Part shown: one piece after another, positions 1 to 11,075 of the stretch
Numbering within the stretch: the stretch's first letter is position 1
How the letters are laid out: each line of letters starts with the position of its first letter
Assembly: GCF_002119765.1 (NCBI RefSeq)
Contig: NZ_CP021112.1
Coordinates: forward strand, 5,388,501-5,452,500
Length of the DNA stretch: 64,000 nt
From: Pseudorhodoplanes sinuspersici
GTDB lineage: Bacteria; Pseudomonadota; Alphaproteobacteria; Rhizobiales; Xanthobacteraceae
Reading direction: 5' to 3'
Translations under genes and position numbers: made by a program
The notes under the pieces: model-generated
Told to the model about the DNA's origin: nothing
What the model saw: the letters and a program-made list of their open reading frames with translations, nothing else
Database searches by the model: none

Positions 1-903
1 AACGCCCTTCAAATCCTCAAGAATTTCGGTCGAGCCACGGGGCGTGCGGACCTGAACGTTGCGGATACCGGCGCGCTCCAGACGGGCATGGATGGGCGAC
101 AGGCGGCGCTTGTCGGTATCGGTGGCAAAGATCTGGCCGGTATTTTCCATCATGGCTGCCAGCGCCAGCGTCTTGCCGCCTCCGCCCGCGCAAAGGTCGA
201 CGACCTGCTCGCCGGGCCTGGCTCCGGAAAACAGGGCCGCCAATTGCGAGCCTTCGTCCTGGATTTCGATGCCGCCCTTGATGAAGGACGGCTCGGACTG
301 GATGGCCGGACTCCTGGACCCCGGCGCCACGACGATGCGCAGGCCGACGGGCGACCATCCGGTCGGTTCGGGATTGTACTCTGCGAGTTCTGCTGTCTCG
401 CTGTCGCGTTCCACCTTCAGCGTATTGACTCGAAGGTCGAGCGGCGCGCGTGCAGCCAGAGCCGCCCCCTCCTCCACCCGCGCTTCACCGAAGACGGCGG
501 CGAAGCTGCCATCGAACCATTCCGGATAATCACCGGCGATGTGCGGCGGTGCGTCGTCAAGGTTGGCCGCGGCGACGCGCTCGCGCTCGGCATCGCTCAT
601 CGGCTCGGGCGCAAAGCGTGCGCCGCTGAACAAGGCTGCAATGGCCTCCACGTCGAGCCCGCGTTCCAGCCGCAGCATGCCGAGCATGTTGGCCCGCGGC
701 GTCACCTCGCCCATCACATAGGTGCTCGAGGCGCGGCGGCGCAGCGCGTCGTAGACGAGGCCTGCAATCGCCGCACGGTCGCTTGATCCGGCAAACCGGT
801 GCGCCAGGCCCCAGTCCTTGAGAGCGTCGTTGGCAGGTCTGCGACGGGCTTCGATGTCGGTCAGAACCTCGATGGCGGCGGAAATACGGGCTGCAGGTGT
901 CAT
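1..903 (-). CDS. RsmB/NOP-family RNA cytosine-5 methyltransferase, 3' end cut by window edge
   Basis: Minus-strand frame open from an ATG at 903 to the left edge (301 codons, no stop), so the C-terminal part lies outside the window. Residues 1 to about 125 look like the NusB-like RNA-binding domain of RsmB proteins. SAM-binding motif I (VDLCAGGGGKT) is near residue 235, followed by the acidic motif (ATDTDKRR). The family transfers a methyl group from SAM to a cytosine C5 in rRNA (RsmB acts on 16S C967). The two catalytic cysteines (DAPCSG and TCS motifs) would lie beyond the edge, so activity cannot be checked. RsmB itself versus a close NOP paralogue is unresolved. The next gene on the same strand, 962-1390, starts upstream of it. 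Confidence 0.9.
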   Translation of the reverse strand, partial: MTPAARISAAIEVLTDIEARRRPANDALKDWGLAHRFAGSSDRAAIAGLVYDALRRRASSTYVMGEVTPRANMLGMLRLERGLDVEAIAALFSGARFAPEPMSDAERERVAAANLDDAPPHIAGDYPEWFDGSFAAVFGEARVEEGAALAARAPLDLRVNTLKVERDSETAELAEYNPEPTGWSPVGLRIVVAPGSRSPAIQSEPSFIKGGIEIQDEGSQLAALFSGARPGEQVVDLCAGGGGKTLALAAMMENTGQIFATDTDKRRLSPIHARLERAGIRNVQVRTPRGSTEILEDLKGV

Positions 904-961
904 CGCAGCCACCTAGAGGCAACGGCACCTCATGACAAGGGCCGATGCGTGCCTATCGCGT

Positions 962-1390
962 CTACGGCCAGGGCAGCGTCAGAATACGGACGATGTAGAC
1001 GCCCCACATGATTATGAGAACCACGGCACCGACTGCATAGAATGCACCGCGCGTCGGCACATGATTGCTGGTGAGATGCACGCCGGCCTGAAGCACGCGC
1101 ATGATCACGAAAATCCAAGCGAGGATTACGAAGATCAAATCGGCCTGTTTGGTGATCAGCGCCAGGATCGTCAGGACGTAGAACAGGACCGGCAATTCAA
1201 ACTGGTTGGAAAAGGCGTGGCTCGCCTGCATGCATTGTCTTGGCCAGCCTTCATGCGTAACGGCGATATCCTGCCAGCGTGTCTGACCGGAGCGGAACGC
1301 ATCTTGCCGTCGCACAGCCATCACGATGCCGATGGCGAATGTCAGGATCACCAGCACGAAGAGCGGCAGCAGCACCATTTGCACCGACAT
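962..1390 (-). CDS. MAPEG-family membrane protein
   Basis: 142 residues with four predicted membrane helices (about 1-22, 60-85, 87-107, 115-138). The size, topology and short basic loop between helices 1 and 2 match the MAPEG family (membrane-associated eicosanoid and glutathione metabolism proteins). Bacterial members are mostly of unknown substrate, and some are glutathione transferases or peroxidases in the inner membrane. It is read in the same direction as the CurA-like reductase just upstream (12 bases apart), so the two may share a transcript and a detoxification role, which is inference. The start ATG at 1390 begins the first helix directly. Confidence 0.8.
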   Translation of the reverse strand: MSVQMVLLPLFVLVILTFAIGIVMAVRRQDAFRSGQTRWQDIAVTHEGWPRQCMQASHAFSNQFELPVLFYVLTILALITKQADLIFVILAWIFVIMRVLQAGVHLTSNHVPTRGAFYAVGAVVLIIMWGVYIVRILTLPWP

Positions 1391-1402
1391 AACGATCTCC
1401 GG

Positions 1403-2431
1403 TCAGGTTGAGCGTTCGGCAACACGCACGAGCAGCTTTCCGAAATTCTCGCCGCGCAGGAGGCCGATCAGCGCGCGCGGTGCATTCTCGAAGCCGGCGA
1501 CGATGTCTTCGCGGTACTTGATGCGACCGTCTTTCAGCCAGCCCGACACGTCGCGCTGGAAATCGTCATGCATCGTGGCGAAATCCGTCACCAGCAATCC
1601 GCGCACGGTGAGCCGCTTGGACAGGATCATGCGCCACACCGATGGCAGCTTGTCGGGACCGGCCGGCGGCGCCGTATCGTTGTAATGGGCGATGGTCCCG
1701 CAAATCGGAATCCGGGCGAAAGTGTTGAGCAGCGGCAGCACCGCATCGAGAACGGGACCTGCGACATTCTCGAAATAGATATCGATGCCGTTCGGGCAGG
1801 CGGTCGCGAGACGGCCCGGCAGATCGGGCGCTCGGTGATCGATGCAATCGTCAAAGCCGAGTTCATTCTTCACATAGCGGCACTTGTCGGCGCCACCGGC
1901 AATGCCGACGACGCGCAGCCCCTTGATCCTGGCAATCTGCCCCACCATCGCGCCGACTGCGCCCGAGGCCGCCGCAACGACAAGCGTTTCACCCGCTTTT
2001 GGTTTCCCGACTTCAAGCAGGCCTGCATAAGCGGTCATGCCCGGCATGCCGAGCACGCCGAGCGCGGTGGAGATCGGAACGAGCGATGGATCGACCTTGC
2101 GCAGGCTTGCGCCATCGGAGAGCGAATGCGTCTGCCAGCCGGTCCGGCCGAGCACGATATCGCCCACGGCAAATTTCGGATTGTTCGAGGCGATGACTTC
2201 GCTGACCGTACCGCCTTCCATCACGCCGCCAATCGGCACCGGCGCGGCATAGGACTTCGCATCGCTCATGCGCCCGCGCATATAGGGATCGAGCGACAGG
2301 AACAGCGTCCGCAGCAACACCTCGCCGGTGCCGGGCTGCGGCACGGCGAACTCCTCAAGCTGCAGATCGGTGGTTTTCGGCTCGCCGACAGGCCGTGAGG
2401 CGAGCACAAAGCGGCGGGCTGTTTCCGTCAT
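1403..2431 (-). CDS. NADP-dependent oxidoreductase, CurA/leukotriene B4 dehydrogenase-like (MDR superfamily)
   Basis: 342 residues. The N-terminus carries LSLDPYMRGRM, diagnostic for the zinc-free CurA/PTGR branch of medium-chain dehydrogenases. A glycine-rich dinucleotide-binding stretch (AAASGAVGAMVGQIA) lies near residues 153-168, and a downstream YFENVAG motif is also typical. Such enzymes reduce the alkenal or enone double bond of electrophilic compounds with NADPH in the cytoplasm. No zinc ligands are present, as expected. The natural substrate cannot be read from sequence. The downstream neighbour is the MAPEG protein, suggesting a small detoxification unit. Upstream is a divergent gap of 110 bases before the next plus-strand gene. 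Confidence 0.9.
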   Translation of the reverse strand: MTETARRFVLASRPVGEPKTTDLQLEEFAVPQPGTGEVLLRTLFLSLDPYMRGRMSDAKSYAAPVPIGGVMEGGTVSEVIASNNPKFAVGDIVLGRTGWQTHSLSDGASLRKVDPSLVPISTALGVLGMPGMTAYAGLLEVGKPKAGETLVVAAASGAVGAMVGQIARIKGLRVVGIAGGADKCRYVKNELGFDDCIDHRAPDLPGRLATACPNGIDIYFENVAGPVLDAVLPLLNTFARIPICGTIAHYNDTAPPAGPDKLPSVWRMILSKRLTVRGLLVTDFATMHDDFQRDVSGWLKDGRIKYREDIVAGFENAPRALIGLLRGENFGKLLVRVAERST

Positions 2432-2541
2432 TTACTTTTCTCCTGCGCTCCCACACCGTGTCGCGCATCACTGGGCCGCCTTGAACCGCAGCGCTCCGGC
2501 ACGCGACACAAGGATACTCCACGAATCAAGCCATCTCCCAC

Positions 2542-3252
2542 ATGAACATTATCATCGCCCTGGTCGCCGGGCTCATTGGCGGCGCAGCCGGCATCTTCGC
2601 AGGTATCGGTGTCGGCCTGCTGCTGGTCGATGCGCTGGCGATCTCAAGCTTCGAAGGCGGCTCCGGCTATTTCACCCTGTTGATCGGGCTGATTGGCGGC
2701 GTCATCGGCTTTTTCACCGCGACCATCCTGACGCTACGCTATCGAGGACGTTATCGTGGCTTTGGCGCCATTGCCGGGCGGACGGCGCTTATTGTCATTG
2801 TCCTCGGCATTCTCACCACCATTGGCGTCCAGATCAGGCTTGCTACCGTCGAACATTTCTCTGGCGCTAGTCCGCGCATGCTGTTCGAGATCCGGTTGCC
2901 GGAAGGTGCGCCCGTGCCGAACCGCAACGATATCAACATCGAATTGCATGCCGGCTCGCAGCGTGTCGGTCCGCAGCTTGACGAGCAGTGGATCTGGCAT
3001 GACGGCAACCGGCCGGTGCTGAGCGGATTCACGCCGCTCTATACGCGCACATCGTCACGCATGCTGATTGTCTCGCTTCCTGAGACGCCGAGGCTCTTGT
3101 TCAGCATCAAGCTGGCGTCGACGCCGCGCCCGGCGAAATTCTACGGCGACTGGCAGCGCGTCGATTATCTCGACGATGGAAAGGCCGATTCCCAGCCCCG
3201 CAAGCCAAACAAGAATGAGAATTATGAAATACGCTATTACGTCGCGGAGTGA
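2542..3252 (+). CDS. Hypothetical inner-membrane protein
   Basis: 236 residues, not recognised as a named family. Three hydrophobic segments are visible (about 2-32 with many glycines, 44-68, 78-98). A soluble domain of about 135 residues follows, with proline- and arginine-rich beta-type sequence (for example FEIRLPEGAPVPNRNDIN). The topology suggests a membrane anchor with one extended domain on one side. The stop codon (3250-3252) is immediately adjacent to the convergent guaB stop (3253-3255), with no spacer between them. No function is proposed. Confidence 0.7.
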   Translation: MNIIIALVAGLIGGAAGIFAGIGVGLLLVDALAISSFEGGSGYFTLLIGLIGGVIGFFTATILTLRYRGRYRGFGAIAGRTALIVIVLGILTTIGVQIRLATVEHFSGASPRMLFEIRLPEGAPVPNRNDINIELHAGSQRVGPQLDEQWIWHDGNRPVLSGFTPLYTRTSSRMLIVSLPETPRLLFSIKLASTPRPAKFYGDWQRVDYLDDGKADSQPRKPNKNENYEIRYYVAE

Positions 3253-5651
<2,399 letters not shown>

Positions 5652-5775
5652 GCAGGGAAGCTAGCGGCGACTGACGGCGATTTCCATGACCTCCGAGGTA
5701 ATCGACCGACACCCAGGTTGCGCGGCATGGTCAGGCAACACCGGCTGCCAGCCGGCTTCACTGACGGAGAAGACT

Positions 5776-6183
5776 ATGACGATCACGATCGACAAGACCG
5801 ATACGCACCTGTTCGTTCGCCGTGCTCTGCAGGCGGATGCTGTGGCCAGCACCGCCACGGGTTTGCTGCTGGCCACCGGCGCGGAGCTTCTGACCGAGTG
5901 GCTTGGCTTGCCGGCGGCGCTGATGCGCTATGCCGGGTTGAGCCTCCTGCCCTTCGCCGCCATCGTGCTGATCGTCGGCTTGCGCCAGGCGCCGCCACGC
6001 GCCGCTGTTCTGGCGATCATCGCCTATAACGCGATGTGGACGATCGACAGCTTCGTGCTGCTCGCCAGTGGATGGGTCGCGCCGACGCTGCTCGGTTCTG
6101 CCTTTGTCGTGATGCAGGCGGTGACGGTCGGTGCGCTGGCGATGCTGCAATGGATCGGCGTGAAGCGTGCCGATCGGGAATGA
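5776..6183 (+). CDS. Hypothetical four-helix membrane protein
   Basis: 135 residues from the ATG at 5776, preceded by a purine-rich GGAGAAG ribosome-binding site. The reading frame is also open upstream, but no good ribosome-binding site supports a longer start. Four predicted membrane helices (about 20-42, 50-68, 75-95, 103-125) after a short charged N-terminus. No named family recognised with confidence, although small integral proteins like this often lie beside MmyB-type regulators. The divergent XRE/MmyB gene at 4857-5651 suggests regulation by that protein. A bidirectional terminator follows at 6203-6234. Confidence 0.7.
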   Translation: MTITIDKTDTHLFVRRALQADAVASTATGLLLATGAELLTEWLGLPAALMRYAGLSLLPFAAIVLIVGLRQAPPRAAVLAIIAYNAMWTIDSFVLLASGWVAPTLLGSAFVVMQAVTVGALAMLQWIGVKRADRE

Positions 6184-6202
6184 GACTGAAAAACCCACAA
6201 CA

Positions 6203-6234
6203 AAAATCCGCCGCGCGGTCACGCGGCGGATTTT
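6203..6234. terminator. Bidirectional rho-independent terminator
   Basis: Perfect inverted repeat with arms AAAATCCGCCGCG and CGCGGCGGATTTT separated by a short loop (CGGTCA). The A-run on one side and T-run on the other allow it to work in both directions. It sits between the convergent ends of the membrane protein (6183) and the histidine kinase (6234). Confidence 0.88.
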
Positions 6235-8171
6235 CAATGATGGGAATGCAGCCGGGTCAGATCCGACAGCGCGCGGCTCAGTTCATGGATTTGATACGGC
6301 TTGCGCAGGATTGGGACATCCGCCGGCGCATTTCGCGCGGCCTCGCTGTAGCCGGTGGCCAGCAGGACGGGCAGTTCGGGATGCTTTTGCCTGATCGCCA
6401 GCGCCAGACCAAGGCCGTCCATTGTGCCGGGCATGACGATATCGCTGAACACGACATCGACGCCGTCGCGCTCGAGCTCCTGCAAAGCTGTCGTTGCATC
6501 CGGTACCCAGCGGACGGAGTAACCAAGCTGGTTCAAGAGTTCAGCGCTGGCGGTGGCGACATCCGGATTGTCCTCGACCAGAAGCACCGTGCCGGTATGC
6601 ACAACACTTGCCGGTGTATCTTTCTTGTCTTCCGTCACGACGCCGCCCGTTGCACGGGGCAGATACATCGTGATCGACGTGCCGCTGCGCAGCGCACTCG
6701 ACACCTTCACCGTACCTCCGGCCTGATGCACAAAACCGTGCACCTGCGACAGACCGAGTCCCGTGCCCTTGCCGACCGGCTTGGTGGTGAAAAAGGGATC
6801 GAACACCTTGCTCATCACATCGTCCGGAATACCGACTCCCGTATCGGTAACGGACAATGCAACATAATCGCCATTCAGCGGCGCTTCCTCGATATGCACA
6901 TTCGTGGCCGAGATGGTGACCGTTCCGCCACTCGGCAGAGCATCGCGTGCATTGACGACGAGATTCACCAACGCGATCTCGAACTCGCTGGTATCGACCG
7001 TGATCGGCCACGCATTCGGCGCGATATCGAAAACCAGCCGGATCCCCTTGCCGAGCCCACTTGTGAGCACATCCCGTATCGCCTCGACCCGCGCCCCGAC
7101 ATCGATCGCCTGAGGATTGACGCGCTGACGTCGCGAGAAGGACAGTAATTGCCGCGTCAGATTGGCGCCACGCTGTGCTGCGAGTTCGATCGCCTGCGTC
7201 GCGCGCTGCATCTTCGGATCGTTGGCAACAGCCTTCTTGATCGTCTGCACATGACCGGCCACCACCATCAGGAGATTGTTGAAGTCATGTGCAACGCCGC
7301 CCGTCAGCTGCCCGAGCGCATCCATCTTCTGCGCTTCAGCCAGTTGCCGCTGGACTTTCTCCAGCGCAAGCTGGGCCTCGCGCCGTTCGCTGATATCGCG
7401 GGTGATCTTGGCAAAGCCGGCGAGGCTGCCGTCATCGTTGCGGATCGGATCGATGACAACGCTGGCCCAGAAGAACGAACCGTCCTTGCGGACACGCCAG
7501 CCCTCCTCCTCGTAGCGGCCCGCTTCGGAGGCGATCGCGAGCGCGCGGGCCGGCCGGCCGGCCGCACGATCTGTTTCCGTGTAGAACCTGGAAAAATGCT
7601 GGCCGATGATTTCGTCCGGCAGATAGCCCTTGATGTTCTGGCCGCCGGCATTCCAGCTCGTCACATATCCCTTTGGATCGAGCATATAGAGTGCATAATC
7701 GGTCACGCCGCTGACCAGCATGCGAAACTGCCGCTCGCTCTCGATGAGCGCCTGTTGCGCCTTACGGCGCTCGGTGATGTCGCGGATAATCTTGGCAAAG
7801 CCGATCAGCTTGTTGCCCTCATTGATCGGCGCGATGACTTCCGACGCCATGAACCGGCTGCCGTCCTTGCGCAGCCGCCAGCCCTCATCCTCGAACTTGC
7901 CTTGCCGGAGTGCCGTTTCGAGGAACTTTGCAGGCTTGCCGGCGTCGCGATCTTCGAGCGTATAAAGCTTGCTGAAATGCTGACCGACAATCTCGGATGC
8001 GCGATAGCCGTTGATGCGCTCCGCCCCGGCGTTCCAGTTGGTGATGCGCCCTGCGGGATCGAGCATGTAAATGGCGTAGTCGACGACCCCCTCGACCAGG
8101 AGCCGGAACCGGCGTTCACCCTCGAATAAATCCCGTGTTTCGGCAGCCTGGGGCAGCCCTTCGGTCGACAT
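6234..8171 (-). CDS. Hybrid sensor histidine kinase (PAS-PAS-HisKA-HATPase-REC)
   Basis: 645 residues from ATG 8171, which has AAAGGA upstream. A GTG start at 8204 would add 11 residues. Two tandem PAS domains (about 20-125 and 140-250) are clear duplicates: both carry DYA.YMLDP, NWNAG or SWNAG and IVGQHFS or IIGQHFS-like blocks. Next comes the H-box GGVAHDFNN with the phospho-accepting histidine. The ATPase domain has the N box and glycine boxes (DTGVGIP, GKGTGLGLS). A C-terminal receiver (VLLVEDNPD, phospho-Asp in FSDIVMPG, conserved KPY) ends the protein. No membrane segment is seen, so it is probably a cytoplasmic sensor. No separate response regulator is adjacent. The signal is unknown. 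Confidence 0.93.
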   Translation of the reverse strand: MSTEGLPQAAETRDLFEGERRFRLLVEGVVDYAIYMLDPAGRITNWNAGAERINGYRASEIVGQHFSKLYTLEDRDAGKPAKFLETALRQGKFEDEGWRLRKDGSRFMASEVIAPINEGNKLIGFAKIIRDITERRKAQQALIESERQFRMLVSGVTDYALYMLDPKGYVTSWNAGGQNIKGYLPDEIIGQHFSRFYTETDRAAGRPARALAIASEAGRYEEEGWRVRKDGSFFWASVVIDPIRNDDGSLAGFAKITRDISERREAQLALEKVQRQLAEAQKMDALGQLTGGVAHDFNNLLMVVAGHVQTIKKAVANDPKMQRATQAIELAAQRGANLTRQLLSFSRRQRVNPQAIDVGARVEAIRDVLTSGLGKGIRLVFDIAPNAWPITVDTSEFEIALVNLVVNARDALPSGGTVTISATNVHIEEAPLNGDYVALSVTDTGVGIPDDVMSKVFDPFFTTKPVGKGTGLGLSQVHGFVHQAGGTVKVSSALRSGTSITMYLPRATGGVVTEDKKDTPASVVHTGTVLLVEDNPDVATASAELLNQLGYSVRWVPDATTALQELERDGVDVVFSDIVMPGTMDGLGLALAIRQKHPELPVLLATGYSEAARNAPADVPILRKPYQIHELSRALSDLTRLHSHH

Positions 8172-8511
8172 GCCAATTCCTTTGGCGCCCTGGATTAACT
8201 TCACTCAATGATGTGGGGAAATAATTGTTCCAAAAATCGACGAAAATTCCCGTCCAGTCCAGTGGATAGAGTTAATGAAGCGCAGGGGGCAGCACGGACA
8301 AAGGCTTTATGCCGCAAGCCGGTGGCCGCTTCGCGAGTTTTCGCGCTGCCGAAATGATCCCCGGTCGTTCGATCGGGCCTCCACGCTGCTCACGCGTGCA
8401 TGGTTAACGCAGCGCGGCCTGAACAAGCGGCGCGGCCGCGGCCATGTTCTCGAACATGGTGGGATAAAAGAGATCGCGCGCCGGACAACCCGCGCGCGGC
8501 TTGAAACGCCG
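8172..8511. other. Intergenic stretch without a supported gene
   Basis: 340 bases between the histidine kinase start and the end of the small membrane protein, both minus strand. The kinase promoter must lie here, but no convincing -35/-10 pair was found. A plus-strand open frame across 8275-8913 overlaps the small membrane protein antisense and has no family features. Confidence 0.6.
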
Positions 8512-8766
8512 TTAAGGCCTCCAGCCGGGAGGCGCGCCGTGCTTTTCGATGGCATCGACGATCTCGCGATGCCGGCGATCCTCGCGCCGCATGTAGATCG
8601 CAATGATCGCATGCGCCGGCGCAATCGCCCACAGCCAGGGCGACAGGAACAACAGTCCCAGCACCAGGAACAGTACAAACAGGATGGCGTTGAAGATGGC
8701 CGCGAAAACCTGGCCGTTGAGCAACAGCGCCAGCGGCGGCAGGAAAAACGCGAGAACGTAGATCAT
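8512..8766 (-). CDS. Small Pmp3/YqaE-like membrane protein
   Basis: 84 residues. The first 38 residues (FFLPPLALLLNGQ then a leucine-rich helix) resemble the Pmp3/YqaE stress-peptide pattern with its LPP turn. A second hydrophobic segment (about 28-58) is followed by a charged tail with RREDRRHREI. The Pmp3 assignment is tentative, because the usual second-helix motif is weak and the tail is longer than in typical members (about 52 residues). Location would be the inner membrane. It is divergent from the MFS exporter at 8951, across a structured leader. Confidence 0.6.
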   Translation of the reverse strand: MIYVLAFFLPPLALLLNGQVFAAIFNAILFVLFLVLGLLFLSPWLWAIAPAHAIIAIYMRREDRRHREIVDAIEKHGAPPGWRP

Positions 8767-8782
8767 TCAGGGCCTCTCCCAA

Positions 8783-8810
8783 GTCCGCAGAACTTTGTCC
8801 GCAGAACTTT
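8783..8810. repeat. Perfect 14-bp tandem duplication
   Basis: GTCCGCAGAACTTT occurs twice head to tail (8783-8796 and 8797-8810). It lies between the divergent small membrane protein and the MFS gene. It could be two operator half-sites or simple slippage. Confidence 0.85.
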
Positions 8811-8828
8811 CGTCGCGACAAGTGTTCC

Positions 8829-8891
8829 GATGCCGAACATCGGCATCTTGCAGCCATTCCATGTAGGAATGTCAGCTTCCACCGCAAGATG
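8829..8891 (+). promoter_or_regulatory. Nested inverted repeats in the leader of the MFS exporter
   Basis: Three nested or adjacent inverted repeats: GATGCCGA/TCGGCATC (8829-8847, 3-base loop), CATTCC/GGAATG (8855-8871) and an enclosing CATCTTGC/GCAAGATG pair (8844-8851 with 8884-8891). The outer pair shares bases with the first hairpin, so the two are mutually exclusive. The block ends 59 bases before the exporter start and could be a regulatory leader or a set of operators. No known riboswitch class was recognised. Confidence 0.5.
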
Positions 8892-8950
8892 TTGGGTTTT
8901 CGGATCAGATTAAAATACTGAAAGGCTCCTCTCGCCGGACCAAACGCTCC

Positions 8951-10408
8951 ATGCATCATCACCGCCTCGTGCCGCTGATCGTGGCCTGCGCCCTGTTCAT
9001 GGAGAATCTCGACTCCACCGTCATCGCGACATCGCTGCCGGCCATTGCGGCGGATATCGGTACCAATCCGCTGGCGCTGAAACTGGCCGTGACCTCCTAT
9101 CTCCTCTCGCTCGCCGTCTTCATCCCCGCCAGCGGCTGGACCGCCGATCGCTTCGGGGCGCGCAGCGTCTTCCGCGCTGCCATTGCCGTCTTCATGGTCG
9201 GCTCGATCGGCTGCGCCATCGCCTCATCTCTCGAAGGCTTCGTCGTGGCCCGCATCATTCAGGGCATCGGCGGCGCGATGATGACACCGGTCGGACGTCT
9301 GGTGTTGGTGCGCACGATTGAGAAACGCGAACTCGTCAGCGCGATGGCCTGGGTGACGGTGCCCGCACTCATCGGCCCCGTCGTCGGCCCGCCGCTCGGC
9401 GGCTTCATCACGACTTATGCGTCATGGCACTGGATCTTCCTGATCAACATCCCGATCGGTCTGCTCGGCATCATCCTTGCCACGCTCTATATCGATCCGG
9501 TGCCGGCGGACCATCAGGAGCCGTTTGACGGCATCGGCATGGTGCTGGCCGGTATTGGTGTTGCCGGACTGGCCTTCGGCTTGTCGGTCGCCGGCCTCGA
9601 TATGCTGCCATGGCCGGTCGTCGTCGCGCTGATCGGCGTCGGCGCAGTCGCGATGACAGCGTATGTCTTTCATTCGTGGCGCGTGCCGGCGCCGATCCTC
9701 GATTTCTCGCTGCTGCGTACTCCGACATTCAACGCCAGCCTGATCGGCGGCTATCTGTTCCGGCTCGGCATTGGCGCCATGCCGTTTCTGCTGCCGCTGA
9801 TGCTGCAAACCGGCTTCGGCATGACACCGTTTCAATCCGGACTTGTTACGTTCGCCGGCGCCGTTGGCGCCCTCGGCATGAAGACAGTCGCCTCTCGCAC
9901 GATCGCACGCTTTGGCTTCAAGCGGGTGATGATCGTCAACGCGATTACAAGCTCTGTCTTCATCGCCGCCTGTGCGATCTTCCGGCCCGGCATGCCGGTG
10001 ATGGTGCTGACAATCATTCTCCTGATCGGCGGCTTTTTCCGGGCGCTGGAATTCACTGCGGTCAATACGATTGCTTACGCCGACATCGATCCACGCCGCA
10101 TGAGCCGCGCGACAGCGCTGGCATCGGTCGGGCAACAGCTATCGATTTCGACCGGCGTTGCGGTCGGCGCCCTGCTCGTCGAGCTGTCATTGACATGGCG
10201 CGGCGCCACCGAGCTCACGCCGGCCGACTTCACGCCCGCGTTCCTGGTGGTCGCAGCGATATCGGCGTCGTCAGCGTTGCTGTTCTGGAAATTGCCCGCC
10301 GATGCGGGCGCGGAAATGTCAGGCCGCGCCCCTGACAAGGCCGAGGTGGATGCGGTCAAAGCCGAGCCGATCGCGGCGGGCGAAACATCCGATCAACGGG
10401 CCGGATAA
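8951..10408 (+). CDS. MFS transporter, DHA2 drug:H+ antiporter family
   Basis: 485 residues with about 14 predicted membrane helices, as in DHA2 (EmrB/QacA) exporters. It shows the helix-1 motif D1 (ENLDSTVIATSLPAI), motif A in loop 2-3 (GWTADRFGARSVF) and motif C in helix 5 (GPVVGPPLGGF). It would export toxic organic compounds across the inner membrane using the proton gradient. No periplasmic adaptor (EmrA) or TetR-type regulator is adjacent. Regulation may involve the structured leader at 8829-8891. The substrate is not predictable. Confidence 0.93.
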   Translation: MHHHRLVPLIVACALFMENLDSTVIATSLPAIAADIGTNPLALKLAVTSYLLSLAVFIPASGWTADRFGARSVFRAAIAVFMVGSIGCAIASSLEGFVVARIIQGIGGAMMTPVGRLVLVRTIEKRELVSAMAWVTVPALIGPVVGPPLGGFITTYASWHWIFLINIPIGLLGIILATLYIDPVPADHQEPFDGIGMVLAGIGVAGLAFGLSVAGLDMLPWPVVVALIGVGAVAMTAYVFHSWRVPAPILDFSLLRTPTFNASLIGGYLFRLGIGAMPFLLPLMLQTGFGMTPFQSGLVTFAGAVGALGMKTVASRTIARFGFKRVMIVNAITSSVFIAACAIFRPGMPVMVLTIILLIGGFFRALEFTAVNTIAYADIDPRRMSRATALASVGQQLSISTGVAVGALLVELSLTWRGATELTPADFTPAFLVVAAISASSALLFWKLPADAGAEMSGRAPDKAEVDAVKAEPIAAGETSDQRAG

Positions 10409-10443
10409 ACGCTCATCGATATTGTTTTAGATCGGTCTCTAAC

Positions 10444-10527
10444 CCGCTCGTCCTCGCGACAGCGGGGACCCAGAATCGAAGATCAATCGAGATGATTCTG
10501 GATTCCCGCATGCGCGGGGAAGAGCGG
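10444..10527. repeat. Composite palindromic intergenic repeat
   Basis: Outer arms CCGCTC and GAGCGG, then a GC hairpin on each side (around CGCGACAGCGGGG and CCCGCATGCGCGGGG), then inner arms CCAGAATC and GATTCTGG. It resembles the short GTCCCCGCGACAGNGGGGAC palindromes frequent between genes in rhizobial genomes. A related copy lies at 45902-45933. It separates the convergent MFS and HU genes and could also stabilise or terminate both transcripts. Confidence 0.75.
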
Positions 10528-10544
10528 CATTAGAACGGAAGCGA

Positions 10545-10898
10545 TCAGACCGCTTCTTTCAGTTCTTTGGCGGCGCGGAAGGCAATCTTCTTGCTCGCCT
10601 TGATCTTGATGGCTTCACCGGTGGCCGGGTTGCGGCCCATGCGTGCAGCGCGTTTGCGGACCTGCAGGATGCCGAGACCGGTGAGGCGAATGCGCTCGCC
10701 CTTCTTCAGGTGCTTGGTGATGATCGCAACGAAATCGTTGAGCATCGCCTCGCCCTGCTTCTTGGTCAGCTCATGATCTTCAGCGAGGACCGCCGCGATC
10801 TGCTTCAGCGTGATCTTGCCCGCTGCCGCAGCCTTCGGAGCTGCCGTTTTCTTCGCTGTCGACTTTGCAGCCGCCTTTGTCTTCGTTTTTGCCGCCAT
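10545..10898 (-). CDS. HU-family DNA-binding protein with Lys/Ala-rich N-terminal tail
   Basis: 117 residues from ATG 10898, with a GAGGG ribosome-binding site. Further upstream in-frame codons lack one. Residues 1-27 are a low-complexity tail of lysine and alanine, resembling histone H1 or eukaryotic-type tails. Residues about 28-117 are a standard HU fold with the arm region (GRNPATGEAIKI) and C-terminal FRAAKELKEAV. HU proteins bend and compact the nucleoid as dimers. The tail adds strong positive charge and could widen DNA contact or be modified; this is inference. It is convergent with the MFS gene across a palindromic repeat. Confidence 0.92.
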   Translation of the reverse strand: MAAKTKTKAAAKSTAKKTAAPKAAAAGKITLKQIAAVLAEDHELTKKQGEAMLNDFVAIITKHLKKGERIRLTGLGILQVRKRAARMGRNPATGEAIKIKASKKIAFRAAKELKEAV

Positions 10899-11075
10899 AG
10901 GAGTATGCCCTCTTAACTGCGCGGGTATGCGCAAGTGTTTCCGAATAAGAGATTCGCAGGCCGATGCGAAGCGTCTGCAAGCCTCAAAGCTCAAAAATAT
11001 CGGTAAAATGGGCCTCGGAAGGCCCTCATACACAGAAACGTCAATAAAACCGGGCTAAATCGAGGCAGCAAAGCG

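Noticed and set aside
8275-8913. 212-codon plus-strand frame over the small membrane protein
   Set aside because: Composition is like a shadow frame and it conflicts with the better supported minus-strand gene.
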